From the NCBI GenBank assembly GCA_005789975.1, contig SXWC01000054.1:1-41951 (forward strand): DNA of 41,951 nt. The letters are read 5' to 3'. The notes under the pieces are model-generated. The model made no database searches and was not told the origin of the DNA. It worked only from the letters and a program-made list of their open reading frames with translations. The first letter of the stretch is position 1. Every line of letters starts with the position of its first letter. The position numbers were made by a program, and so were the translations under genes. The stretch comes from Planctomycetaceae bacterium (GTDB lineage Bacteria; Planctomycetota; Planctomycetia; Pirellulales; UBA1268). Positions 17,027 through 24,551 of the stretch are shown here, piece by piece.

Positions 17027-18055
17027 TCAGGGAACCGGCCAGCCGGGTGTGGCCAGGCTCTTGGTGGTGCCCCCCTCCCGCCAGATGAACCGGGCGGAGC
17101 AGCCGGGAAACCGTGCGATCGCGGCGGGACCCGACTCGGGTCCCAGCACATTGGCCGCCGTCGCCAGGGCGTCGGCCGTGGTGCAATCGGGTGCGATCAC
17201 GGTCACGGCGGCGGGACCGGCCACGCCGATTCCCGTTCTGGGATCGACGACGTGGCTGTACCGGCGGCCGTCGATTTCCACCGCCTGATGGGCGTCTCCC
17301 GAGGTGGTGACCGCGGCGTGCTCGAGGAGGAGCGTGTCGCCAACGGCCCCATCCCCGCGGATCAGCCCGGCGACGGCGATCCGCCAGCCCGCTGTTCCGG
17401 GGGGCGCCGCCGAGACGGCGACATCGCCCGAGGCATCCACCATCGCCGACGCGATGCCGTGCCGGGAGAGGGCCGCGAGCGCGCGGTCGGCGGCGAAGCC
17501 CATGCCGATGCCCCCCGGATCGAGCCGCATGGAGGGCCGGGCGAGCGACACGGTCCGCGAGGCGGCGTCGAGGACGATCGCGTCGGCGCCGACCGCCGCC
17601 CGGGCCGCCGCGAGTTTGTCCGCCCGGGGCAGATGCCCGGAGCGCCGCGACTGCCGCCAGAGCGAGGTCAGCGGGCCCACCGTGATGTCGAAGGCCCCGT
17701 CGGTCGCGTCCGCAATTTCGGCCGCGCGGACGAGCACGGCCCAGAGGTCTTCGCTGACGGTGATCGGCGCCCGCGGACGACTTTCGGCCGACAGCCGGCT
17801 CAGTTCGCTCGTCGGGTCATAGTCCGAGAGGACCCGCTCCAGCCGCTCGACCTCCGCAAAAGCCGCGGTGATCGCCGCCGCGCCGGCGGCCCGATCCGCC
17901 GTGCAGACCGTGATCGTCCAGGGCACGCCCATGCAGCGCCGGGTCTCGGCCAGCCGCTGCGGCGCCGCACCGGGTGGCCGGGCACCGCAGCCCCCGCCCA
18001 ACTGGGTGATCAAGACGACCAGCGCCGCGAGCCGATGACGGCGATACACTGACAT
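17027..18055 (-). CDS. apbE: ApbE-family FAD:protein FMN transferase, lipoprotein
   Basis: ApbE transfers FMN from FAD to a Thr of target flavoproteins outside the cytoplasm, using Mg2+. The start MSVYRRHR gives a basic n-region, a hydrophobic core and a lipobox-like LGGGC, so the protein is probably a lipoprotein. Family motifs are present: FDITVGPL, DPGGIGMGFAADRA, VDASGDVAV, SHVVDPRTG and TTADALATAANVLG. An upstream in-frame ATG at 18061 is an alternative start. The start codon overlaps the ATG of the divergent gene within the palindrome CATGATCATG. No Rnf or Nqr genes, the usual targets, are in the window. Confidence 0.88.
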   Translation of the reverse strand: MSVYRRHRLAALVVLITQLGGGCGARPPGAAPQRLAETRRCMGVPWTITVCTADRAAGAAAITAAFAEVERLERVLSDYDPTSELSRLSAESRPRAPITVSEDLWAVLVRAAEIADATDGAFDITVGPLTSLWRQSRRSGHLPRADKLAAARAAVGADAIVLDAASRTVSLARPSMRLDPGGIGMGFAADRALAALSRHGIASAMVDASGDVAVSAAPPGTAGWRIAVAGLIRGDGAVGDTLLLEHAAVTTSGDAHQAVEIDGRRYSHVVDPRTGIGVAGPAAVTVIAPDCTTADALATAANVLGPESGPAAIARFPGCSARFIWREGGTTKSLATPGWPVP

Positions 18056-18062
18056 GATCATG
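18053..18062. promoter_or_regulatory. Palindrome holding both divergent start codons
   Basis: CATGATCATG is a perfect palindrome containing two ATG codons on each strand: 18054 and 18060 forward, 18055 and 18061 reverse. Divergent genes therefore share their first codons, so each promoter must sit inside the other's coding sequence. Confidence 0.6.
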
Positions 18063-18551
18063 AGCGTTGAATCATCCCGTCCCGCCGTTGCGATCACGTT
18101 CGAGTGCACGCCCCTGCGGAGCGTTCCCCGGCTCGATATTCCGCTCGATGCGTCTCCCGCCTATCGGGTGCGGCTCGGGAGGATGCAGCAGGCGGTGGCC
18201 CGGCACGGCACCCGAAACGCGTATTACCTGACCGACGGCGGCTGTACCTTCCGTTTTACCAACGATCCGGAGGTGGGGTGGGTGCGGTTCCGGTTCGAGG
18301 GCACCCTGCTCACCGATGACGCCGACTCGCGGACGATCGGCGCCGACCTGGAGATCGCCCTCGACCAGGAGACGTGCGACTGGCTGACCCAGCCCGCGGT
18401 CGAGTGGCTGCGGCTGGCGGCCAAGCGGGCCGTGGAAATCGAGTTTGACCGCTACATCGCCGCGGGCGACCTCTCGCGGGCACTGGAGCGGCTCGCGCGG
18501 GAGCAGGCCGACAGCGACGCCGCCGGCGGTTATCTCGGCATGAATCTCTAG
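18054..18551 (+). CDS. Conserved-looking hypothetical protein, divergent from apbE
   Basis: The 165-aa soluble protein has no signal peptide or membrane segment. It reads as a beta-rich N-terminal half (ECTPLRSVPRLDIPL, TFRFTNDPEVGWVRFRFEG) and a helical C-terminal half (VEWLRLAAKRAVEIEFDRYI). Codon use matches neighbours, which supports a real gene. A second ATG at 18060 may be the true start. TACACT stands 9 nt before that codon and could be a -10 box for a leaderless transcript. I do not recognise the family. Confidence 0.65.
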   Translation: MIMSVESSRPAVAITFECTPLRSVPRLDIPLDASPAYRVRLGRMQQAVARHGTRNAYYLTDGGCTFRFTNDPEVGWVRFRFEGTLLTDDADSRTIGADLEIALDQETCDWLTQPAVEWLRLAAKRAVEIEFDRYIAAGDLSRALERLAREQADSDAAGGYLGMNL

Positions 18552-18674
18552 CAGTCCGTGGCCGAAGTCATCCATGACCTTTGTCCACTGGATCGACCGG
18601 TGGAAACGCCGAGGGTTTCCACGGTCGATGATCCTCGCATCCTGCTCGGGCAGACTTGTTCCACAGTCTGCTAG
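18548..18674. repeat. Structured intergenic repeat, copy B, with 14-bp inverted ends
   Basis: The ends CTAGCAGTCCGTGG and CCACAGTCTGCTAG are inverted repeats with 2 mismatches in 14. The central hairpin ATCGACC-G-GTGGAAAC / GTTTCCAC-GGTCGAT has 15 pairs with one bulged G. Base changes relative to copy A mostly keep the stem paired. The left end contains the TAG stop of the 165-aa gene and the right end contains the TAG stop of rsmG, so the element fills the convergent gap exactly. It could act as a bidirectional terminator; it lacks T tracts. Confidence 0.8.
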
Positions 18675-19342
18675 GAGGTCGAACGGCTGGCGATGTCGAG
18701 CAACACGCTCTCGTTGTCGCTGCCGGGGATCGGCCACGACGCGATGCGGCGGACGCTGACTTTTCTCACGAGACCCCGAAAGACGGCCTCGGTCTTCTCC
18801 TCGTCCCAGCGCGGCCCCTTCACGACGAGCATTCGTCCGAAGGCATCGCAGATCGGCTCGAACCAGCCGAGGAGTTTGGCCAGCGGGGCCACCGCCCGCA
18901 CCACGAGTGTGTCGTAGCGCTCTGGACCCGTCGGCCGTCCGGCCACGAGTGCCTGGGCCGAACCCTCGTGCACCGGGAGGTGGAGCCCCGTCTCCCGCAC
19001 GATTTCCCGCACCGCACGAGCCTTCTTGGCGACACTGTCCACGAGTTCGACCCGGAGATCAGGACGCAGCAAAGCCAGGATCACGCCGGGCGTACCGCCG
19101 CCGGTGCCGACGTCCAACAAGCGTTCGCCCCGTGCCAGATGCGGGGCGATCGCCACCGCATCGGCCACGTCGCGGGACACGAACTTCTCCACGTCGCCGT
19201 GACGCGTGAGGTTGAGCTTCTCATTCCACGCCCAGAGGCTGGCCGCATACGCGGCCAGCCCGGGCATGGCTTCCGGAGGCACCGCGAGCCCGAGCCGATC
19301 GCACTCCGCCGCGATCGATGCTACGAGGTCGGAGTGATTCAC
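18671..19342 (-). CDS. rsmG: 16S rRNA (guanine-N7)-methyltransferase RsmG
   Basis: RsmG methylates N7 of G527 in 16S rRNA using S-adenosylmethionine. The 223-aa protein shows the N-terminal [15 protein letters not shown] block, the SAM-binding [15 protein letters not shown] at residues 75-89, [15 protein letters not shown], and [14 protein letters not shown]. The GTG start overlaps the glnA stop (GTGA), so it is translationally coupled to glnA. In many bacteria rsmG sits with gidA or parAB; here it sits with nitrogen assimilation. Its TAG stop is part of repeat copy B. Confidence 0.93.
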   Translation of the reverse strand: MNHSDLVASIAAECDRLGLAVPPEAMPGLAAYAASLWAWNEKLNLTRHGDVEKFVSRDVADAVAIAPHLARGERLLDVGTGGGTPGVILALLRPDLRVELVDSVAKKARAVREIVRETGLHLPVHEGSAQALVAGRPTGPERYDTLVVRAVAPLAKLLGWFEPICDAFGRMLVVKGPRWDEEKTEAVFRGLVRKVSVRRIASWPIPGSDNESVLLDIASRSTS

Positions 19343-21513
19343 TTGATGAACAGCATCTCACGGTAGGTCGGCAGCGGCCAGAGATCGTCGGGCAGGATGA
19401 CCTCGATCTGGTCGGCCGTCTCACGCAGCGCCGCCATCGCCGGGATGACGTCGTCGTGGAAATGCCTGACCTCGGCCCGGAGATCACCGCCACCGTGGTG
19501 GCCGTGCGCCTTCTCGAGCGCCTCGATCCGTCCCTCGAACTCGCCCACGAGCTTGGTGAGCTTGTCGAGCGTGCCCAGGTGGGGTGCATGACCCAGCCCC
19601 TTCAGCTTGCTGGCGATGTCGACCAGCTCGCCCTGATAGCGGTAGCCGGCCGGAAGGATCATCGTCTTGGCGATCTGCAGGGCGGACGAGGCCTCGGTGT
19701 TGATGTCCTTGCAGTACCGCTCCATGTAGATGTCATAGCGGCTCCGCATCTCCCGTTCCGAGAGCACGCCGTACTTCTCGAAGAGGGCGATGTTCTTGGG
19801 CGAAACGAGCACGTCGAGCGCCTCGGGCGTGGCCTTCAGATTGGGCAGGCCCCGCTTCTTCGCTTCTTCATGCCACTCCTGCGAGTAGCCGTTGCCGTTG
19901 AAGATCACCGCCTTGTGGTCGGAGATGATCTTCTGGAGGAGCTTCTCCACGGCCCCGGGCAGCTTTGCCAGGTCGCCCCCGGTGGCCTTCTCGAGCTCCG
20001 TCGCGATGTAGTCGAGGCTCTCGGCCATGATCGTGTTGAGGGCGACGAGCGGGCCGGCGATCGACTGGCTCGAACCCACCGCGCGGAACTCGAACTTGTT
20101 GCCCGTGAAGGCGAACGGGCTCGTCCGGTTGCGGTCGCCGGCGTGCTTTGGCAGGGTCGGCAGCGTATCCACGCCCACCGTGAGCGTGCCGGTCGACTTG
20201 GAGCTCGTCGCCTTGCCCTTCTCGATCTGCTCGAAGACGTCGGCGAGCTGGTCGCCGAGGAAGATCGAGATGATGGCGGGAGGAGCCTCGTTGGCACCGA
20301 GCCGATGGTCGTTGCCGCTGGCCGCCACCACGGCACGAAGCATGTCGGAGTGGAGGTGCACCGCGCGGATCACCGCGGCGCAGAACACGAGGAACTGCAT
20401 GTTGGCATGGGGCGTTTCGCCCGGCTCGAGCAGGTTGCCGAGCTTGCAGCCGATCGACCAGTTGACGTGCTTGCCCGAGCCATTGATCCCCGCGAAGGGC
20501 TTCTCGTGCAGCAGGCAGGACATGCCGTATTTCTGAGCCACCCGCGTCAGCACCTGCATGATCGTCTGCTGGTGGTCGGTCGCGATGTTGGCGTTCTCGT
20601 ACATCGGCGCGATTTCATACTGGCTCGGCGCGACCTCGTTGTGCCGCGTCTTCACCGGCACGCCGAGCTTGAACAGCTCCCGCTCCCCTTCGAGCATGCA
20701 GGCGAGCACCCGCTCGGGGATGGCCCCGAAATACTGGTCTTCGAACTCCTGCCCCTTCGGCGGCTTGGCGCCGAACAGCGTCCGGCCGGCCATCACGAGA
20801 TCGGGCCGGGCGAAGAAGAAGTTACGGTCGATCAGGAAGTATTCCTGCTCGGGGCCGGCCGAGGCCGTGATCTGCCCCACGTCCTTGTGGCCGAACATCG
20901 CCAGCACCCGGCGGGCCTGCTTGTCGACCGCCTGCATCGACCGCAGCAGCGGCGTCTTCTTGTCGAGAGCCTCGCCGGTCCACGAGCAGAACGCCGTGGG
21001 GATGCAGAGCGTGGTGCCGTTGGGGTTGTCGAGGATGTAGGCGGGGCTCGTCGGATCCCAGGCGGTGTAGCCGCGGGCCTCGAACGTGGCGCGGAGTCCG
21101 CCCGACGGGAAGCTCGAGGCGTCGGGCTCACCCTGGATCAGTTCCTTGCCCGAGAACTCCGCGATCGCGTCGCCGTCGCCCGTCGGCGTCAGGAAGCTGT
21201 CGTGCTTCTCGGCGGTGATGCCGGTGAGCGGGTAGAAGACGTGGGCGTAGTGCGTGGCCCCCTTCTCGATCGCCCAATCCTTCATCGCCAGGGCCACCGC
21301 GTCGGCGATCGTGTGATCGATCGGCTTGCCCTGCTTGATCGTCGCCTGGAGTGCCTTGTAGACGCTCTTCGGCAGCCGGTCCTTCATGACCGACTCGCTG
21401 AACACGTTGGCGCCGAAGATCTCGCTGGTCGGCGTTTCGCGAAAGTTCCAAGCCTGACCGGTGGGCTTGTAGTTGTTGATGGCGGCGACGGCACTGGCGC
21501 GGGCGGTGGTCAT
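19339..21513 (-). CDS. glnA: Glutamine synthetase type III
   Basis: The enzyme joins ammonium to glutamate with ATP. At 724 aa it fits GS III, much longer than type I. Diagnostic stretches are [20 protein letters not shown] near the start, [34 protein letters not shown] and [15 protein letters not shown]. The ATG at 21513 is preceded by AAGGA at an 8-nt spacing; the frame extends further upstream only through tandem repeats. The product is cytoplasmic and the gene is cotranscribed with rsmG. Regulation by nitrogen is likely, given the repeat-rich leader and a weak sigma-54-like site. Confidence 0.94.
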   Translation of the reverse strand: MTTARASAVAAINNYKPTGQAWNFRETPTSEIFGANVFSESVMKDRLPKSVYKALQATIKQGKPIDHTIADAVALAMKDWAIEKGATHYAHVFYPLTGITAEKHDSFLTPTGDGDAIAEFSGKELIQGEPDASSFPSGGLRATFEARGYTAWDPTSPAYILDNPNGTTLCIPTAFCSWTGEALDKKTPLLRSMQAVDKQARRVLAMFGHKDVGQITASAGPEQEYFLIDRNFFFARPDLVMAGRTLFGAKPPKGQEFEDQYFGAIPERVLACMLEGERELFKLGVPVKTRHNEVAPSQYEIAPMYENANIATDHQQTIMQVLTRVAQKYGMSCLLHEKPFAGINGSGKHVNWSIGCKLGNLLEPGETPHANMQFLVFCAAVIRAVHLHSDMLRAVVAASGNDHRLGANEAPPAIISIFLGDQLADVFEQIEKGKATSSKSTGTLTVGVDTLPTLPKHAGDRNRTSPFAFTGNKFEFRAVGSSQSIAGPLVALNTIMAESLDYIATELEKATGGDLAKLPGAVEKLLQKIISDHKAVIFNGNGYSQEWHEEAKKRGLPNLKATPEALDVLVSPKNIALFEKYGVLSEREMRSRYDIYMERYCKDINTEASSALQIAKTMILPAGYRYQGELVDIASKLKGLGHAPHLGTLDKLTKLVGEFEGRIEALEKAHGHHGGGDLRAEVRHFHDDVIPAMAALRETADQIEVILPDDLWPLPTYREMLFIK

Positions 21514-21568
21514 GGGGAGAGTCCTTGCGGGGTTGGCAGGCGGGAACTTCCTGATGGCTGTCTGTCTG

Positions 21569-21658
21569 TTGGGATTCTGACGGTCGGGAATCGGGCTGTC
21601 GGGAATCGAGCTGTCGGAAAGCTGACTGTCGGGAATCCGGCACTTCGGGATCCCGACG
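21569..21658 (-). repeat. Six 15-bp tandem repeats in the glnA leader
   Basis: Read on the forward strand, six consecutive 15-bp units run without gaps. The clearest are TCGGGAATCGGGCTG (21584) and TCGGGAATCGAGCTG (21599); outer units are diverged. The block lies 56-145 nt upstream of the glnA start. The unit is out of phase with helical turns, which argues against a simple activator array. An RNA-level role or drift by slippage are the other options. Confidence 0.8.
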
Positions 21659-21668
21659 ACCCGGGCCA

Positions 21669-21688
21669 CGCGAGTCCGCTCACTCGCG
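21669..21688 (-). other. Hairpin between putative promoter and glnA repeats
   Basis: CGCGAGT and ACTCGCG form a perfect 7-bp stem with a 6-nt loop. If transcription starts near 21725 this would be the first structure in the glnA mRNA. It could also terminate transcripts of the S41 gene upstream. Confidence 0.4.
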
Positions 21689-21735
21689 AGGCCTCCGAAT
21701 CATGTCCGGCTCGTCGCAGCCAGAAGAAGATTTTC

Positions 21736-21751
21736 AGCGACGGGCCTTCCA
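21736..21751 (-). promoter_or_regulatory. Possible sigma-54 promoter for glnA
   Basis: On the reverse strand TGGAAGGCCCGTCGCT has GG and GC separated by exactly 10 nt and matches 9 of the 12 informative positions of TGGCACGNNNNTTGCW. It would give a leader of about 210 nt. The match is imperfect and the call is tentative. Confidence 0.3.
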
Positions 21752-21817
21752 ATCAACCCCCGCAGACTAGCCGTGGGGAAGAGGCAGTTCAAGTAGCGTT
21801 CGTGCCGGCTGTCGGGG

Positions 21818-23605
21818 TCACCGGGCCGCCGTCGAGCGGGTGGCGGGGCGGAGCGTCATCCTCCGCGCCACGTCGGTGGCGGCGGCCAGGACCGTGTCGG
21901 CCGATCCGGCGACGACCAGCCCGTCGACGGGGCGGGCCACGGTGCGAACCGGCACGTCGGGCTCCACCCCCACGCTGCTGTACGGCAGGCCCTGGGGAGA
22001 GAAAAACTTCGCCGTCGTCAGCCGCATCCCGACCCCCGCCGCTTCCAGGGGGAAGATGCCCTGGATCGAACCCTTGCCATAGCTCCGCGTCCCGACGATG
22101 GTGCCGCGGCGATGATCGCGGATGGCACCGGCGAAGATCTCGCTGGAGCTGGCCGAGTCGCCGTCGATCACGAGCACCAGCGGCATCCGCCATGTCCCGG
22201 GGCGGCCCGCCGAATAGTTGAAGTCTTCGTCGGGGCTGCGGCCGCGGGTCGCGACGACCAGACCGCGTTCGAGGAACAGATCGGCGACATCGACCGCCGC
22301 CGAGAGCAGTCCGCCGGGGTTGCCGCGAAGGTCGATCACCAGCGAACGCATGCCGGCCGCATCGAGCTTGCGAAGCGCGGCCTCGAGGTCGGCGGCGGTG
22401 GTCTTTTGAAATGAAGTGAGCTTGAGGAAGGCGATGCCGGCGGATTGGTCGAGCATCCGCACCTGCTCGACGCTCGGCACCTCCACGTGCTCGCGACGGA
22501 CGGTCACCGCGCGGGCGGGCGCCGGGGCCCTGAGGATCGCGAGCGTGACGAGCGACCCCTCCGGACCCTGGAGCAGATGGGCCGCCTCATCGACGCTCAT
22601 CCCGCCGATCGAGCGGCCACCGACCCCCACGAGGTGGTCGCCGGCGCGGATGCCCGACCGCTCGGCCGGACTCCCCGGGATGACGTGGACGACGAGCAGG
22701 CCGTCGGCGGCGCTTTTGAGTTCCACGCCGAGCCCCACGAAGTTGCCCTCGATCTGGGCATACAGGTCGTCGAGTTGGCCGTTGGTGAGAAACGCGGAGT
22801 ATTCGTCGAGGCCTCCCACGGCGGCCGCGGCCATCTCCATCAGCGTCACGGCGGAAGGAACGCCGAGGATCGAATGACCGATCCGCGCGACCCACGCCGC
22901 GACCGCTTCGGCGTCGGCCTGCGACGAGACCGGCTGGGTGGCGGCGATCCGCGCGACCTGATCGCGGTAGAGCCGCCGCCGCTCGGGAGTGGCCTGAGCG
23001 GCATGAGCGGCCGCGAAGGATGGCTCGTCGAGGGCGACATCGACGGCCTTGAGCCCACGTCTCACGAGTCGGGCGTAGTCGGGATTTTCAACGTGATGCG
23101 AACCGATCCGCGACAGCACCTCGGCATAGACGCGGCGGGCGTCGGCCTCGGAGAGCGTGCCCAGTTGGTTGCGGAAGGCGGGCTCGGCGTGCCGTCGAGC
23201 GACGTCGCAGTGGAGCTTGGCGAGGTCGTATTGCTGATGCAGGGCGGCAGCGAGCGTTCCCTTGCGGGCGGCCGTCTCGCAGATGCTCACGACATCGGCC
23301 CAACGGCCCTCGTGCACCAGCGCCGAGGTGCGGGCCGCCAGGTCCTCGTGCGGGGCGTGCACTGCCGCCGTGGGCATGTCCCCCGGGGACGGAGCGATCG
23401 GCGGCCATGCCGTGGGATCGGCGGCGACGGCGAGGCCGCAGGTCGCGAGCACCAGGCCGCACAAGAGCCCGCCGGTGCGGAACCGGTGGGGGGCGCGCGA
23501 CGCCGGTGGGCAGACGACTGGCACGTGGGCATCCGTTCGCGGGGGGCCGCGATTGGTCGCGGCATCCAGCGGTCGCTCCGTTGACCGCCCGCGATTATGG
23601 ATCAC
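21818..23605 (-). CDS. Secreted S41 (C-terminal processing) peptidase with PDZ domain
   Basis: The enzyme belongs to the CtpA/Prc family, which trims or degrades exported proteins. From the ATG at 23605 the protein is 595 aa. The GTG at 23524 (residue 28) would give a more typical signal peptide with the core GLLCGLVLATCGLAVAA. A unique N-terminal helical region runs to about 280, the PDZ domain from 285 to 370 (GLGVELKS, AGDHLVGVGG), and the protease core from 385 to 560. The catalytic pair appears to be S486 (SSSEIFAGA) and K511 (SYGKGSIQ), at the 25-residue spacing normal for the family. It faces the ECF sigma gene divergently. Confidence 0.9.
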   Translation of the reverse strand: MIHNRGRSTERPLDAATNRGPPRTDAHVPVVCPPASRAPHRFRTGGLLCGLVLATCGLAVAADPTAWPPIAPSPGDMPTAAVHAPHEDLAARTSALVHEGRWADVVSICETAARKGTLAAALHQQYDLAKLHCDVARRHAEPAFRNQLGTLSEADARRVYAEVLSRIGSHHVENPDYARLVRRGLKAVDVALDEPSFAAAHAAQATPERRRLYRDQVARIAATQPVSSQADAEAVAAWVARIGHSILGVPSAVTLMEMAAAAVGGLDEYSAFLTNGQLDDLYAQIEGNFVGLGVELKSAADGLLVVHVIPGSPAERSGIRAGDHLVGVGGRSIGGMSVDEAAHLLQGPEGSLVTLAILRAPAPARAVTVRREHVEVPSVEQVRMLDQSAGIAFLKLTSFQKTTAADLEAALRKLDAAGMRSLVIDLRGNPGGLLSAAVDVADLFLERGLVVATRGRSPDEDFNYSAGRPGTWRMPLVLVIDGDSASSSEIFAGAIRDHRRGTIVGTRSYGKGSIQGIFPLEAAGVGMRLTTAKFFSPQGLPYSSVGVEPDVPVRTVARPVDGLVVAGSADTVLAAATDVARRMTLRPATRSTAAR

Positions 23606-23620
23606 GTTTGGGCGCGGGGC

Positions 23621-23643
23621 AAAAAAAGCGGGCCGCAGCCCGC
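23621..23643 (-). terminator. Intrinsic terminator just upstream of the S41 gene
   Basis: On the reverse strand a GCGGGC/GCCCGC stem (23628-23643, 4-nt loop) is followed at once by seven Ts (23627-23621). It points towards the S41 gene and ends 15 nt before its ATG. No reverse-strand gene lies upstream, so it would act as a leader attenuator or as a block to antisense transcription from the sigma-factor region. Confidence 0.65.
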
Positions 23644-23724
23644 GAAAAAAGGCCCCCCTCTCCCCGTTCGCGGCCGGATGTCGTGCACGACCGTCACCAC
23701 CGCGTCGGACGACACGTTGGTAGG

Positions 23725-24456
23725 ATGAAGCGGCTGTCAGCCCCTCCCCTCACCAGCCTGACGTCCCGCGTGACCAGACCAACCGACCCGCCCGCTCCCG
23801 TTGGAACCGCCGGTCCGAAATCGTCGGCCGGCGATGCGGCGCCGCAGACCATGGTGCTGCTCGACCGCGTCCGCGGCGGCGACGCGGCCGCGATCAACGG
23901 CCTGCTCGAACGGCACCGCTCCGCGATCCGCCGCATGATCGATCAACGGATGGACCGCGTGATCGAACGCCGGGTGGACGCGAGCGACATCGTGCAGGAC
24001 GTGATGATCGAGGCGAACCGGCGGCTCGGCGACTATCTCGCCAATCCCACCATGCCGTTTCGGCTCTGGCTGCGACACATGGCCCGTGACCGGCTCATCG
24101 ACGCGCACCGTCGCCACCGGGTTGCCGCCAGTCGCAGCCTCGATCGGGAGGTGCCGCTGGTCGTCCCCGGCGACGGCGGTCAGTCGGAAGCCGACTTCAT
24201 GGGCCAGATCGCCGACCGTGAACTCACCCCCGCGGCCGCGGCGACCTGGCACGAACTCGAGCGGCGATTCGCGGCGGCCGTCGAGTTTCTCGACGAGACC
24301 GACCGGCAGATCGTCCTCCTCAAGCATTTCGAGCACCTCTCGACCGCCGATGCGGCCGAGGCGCTCGGGCTCTCGAAACCGGCGGCCGGGATGCGGTATC
24401 TGCGGGCGATGCGTCGCCTCCGGGTGCTGCTGGAAGGTGGTCAGCCGGAGGCCTGA
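23725..24456 (+). CDS. ECF-type RNA polymerase sigma factor
   Basis: The 243-aa protein has sigma region 2 (ERRVDASDIVQDVMIEANRR, then FRLWLRHMARDRLIDAHRRH) and region 4 (FLDETDRQIVLLKHFEHLS followed by DAAEALGLSKPAAGMRYLRA). Region 3 is absent, as in ECF factors. The ATG at 23725 is the first start; GTG 23770 or ATG 23851 are possible, because the first 40 residues are Pro/Thr-rich and poorly structured. Planctomycete ECF factors are often encoded beside Ser/Thr kinases, which replace anti-sigma factors as the presumed signal input; this gene precedes one by 95 nt. Confidence 0.9.
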   Translation: MKRLSAPPLTSLTSRVTRPTDPPAPVGTAGPKSSAGDAAPQTMVLLDRVRGGDAAAINGLLERHRSAIRRMIDQRMDRVIERRVDASDIVQDVMIEANRRLGDYLANPTMPFRLWLRHMARDRLIDAHRRHRVAASRSLDREVPLVVPGDGGQSEADFMGQIADRELTPAAAATWHELERRFAAAVEFLDETDRQIVLLKHFEHLSTADAAEALGLSKPAAGMRYLRAMRRLRVLLEGGQPEA

Positions 24457-24551
24457 AAAGGGGCGGCCGGGGCTCTCCCCCCGATCGCCGTGGGTCTATC
24501 ATTCCCGACGGGAACCCAGTCCGACTCTCGAATCTCCGGTCCATCGCCCTC

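Noticed and set aside
14216..18052. 1278-codon open frame on the plus strand
   Set aside because: It runs antisense to the TolC-like and ApbE genes, which have clear family motifs. Only its first 90 codons mean something, as a transposase remnant. Long antisense frames are expected at this GC content.
21569..21658. CRISPR array in the glnA leader
   Set aside because: The 15-bp units are contiguous with no spacers and there are no cas genes.
19318..22221. 967-codon open frame antisense to glnA
   Set aside because: It mirrors glutamine synthetase III and part of the S41 gene; composition is Arg/Gly/His-rich with no domain.
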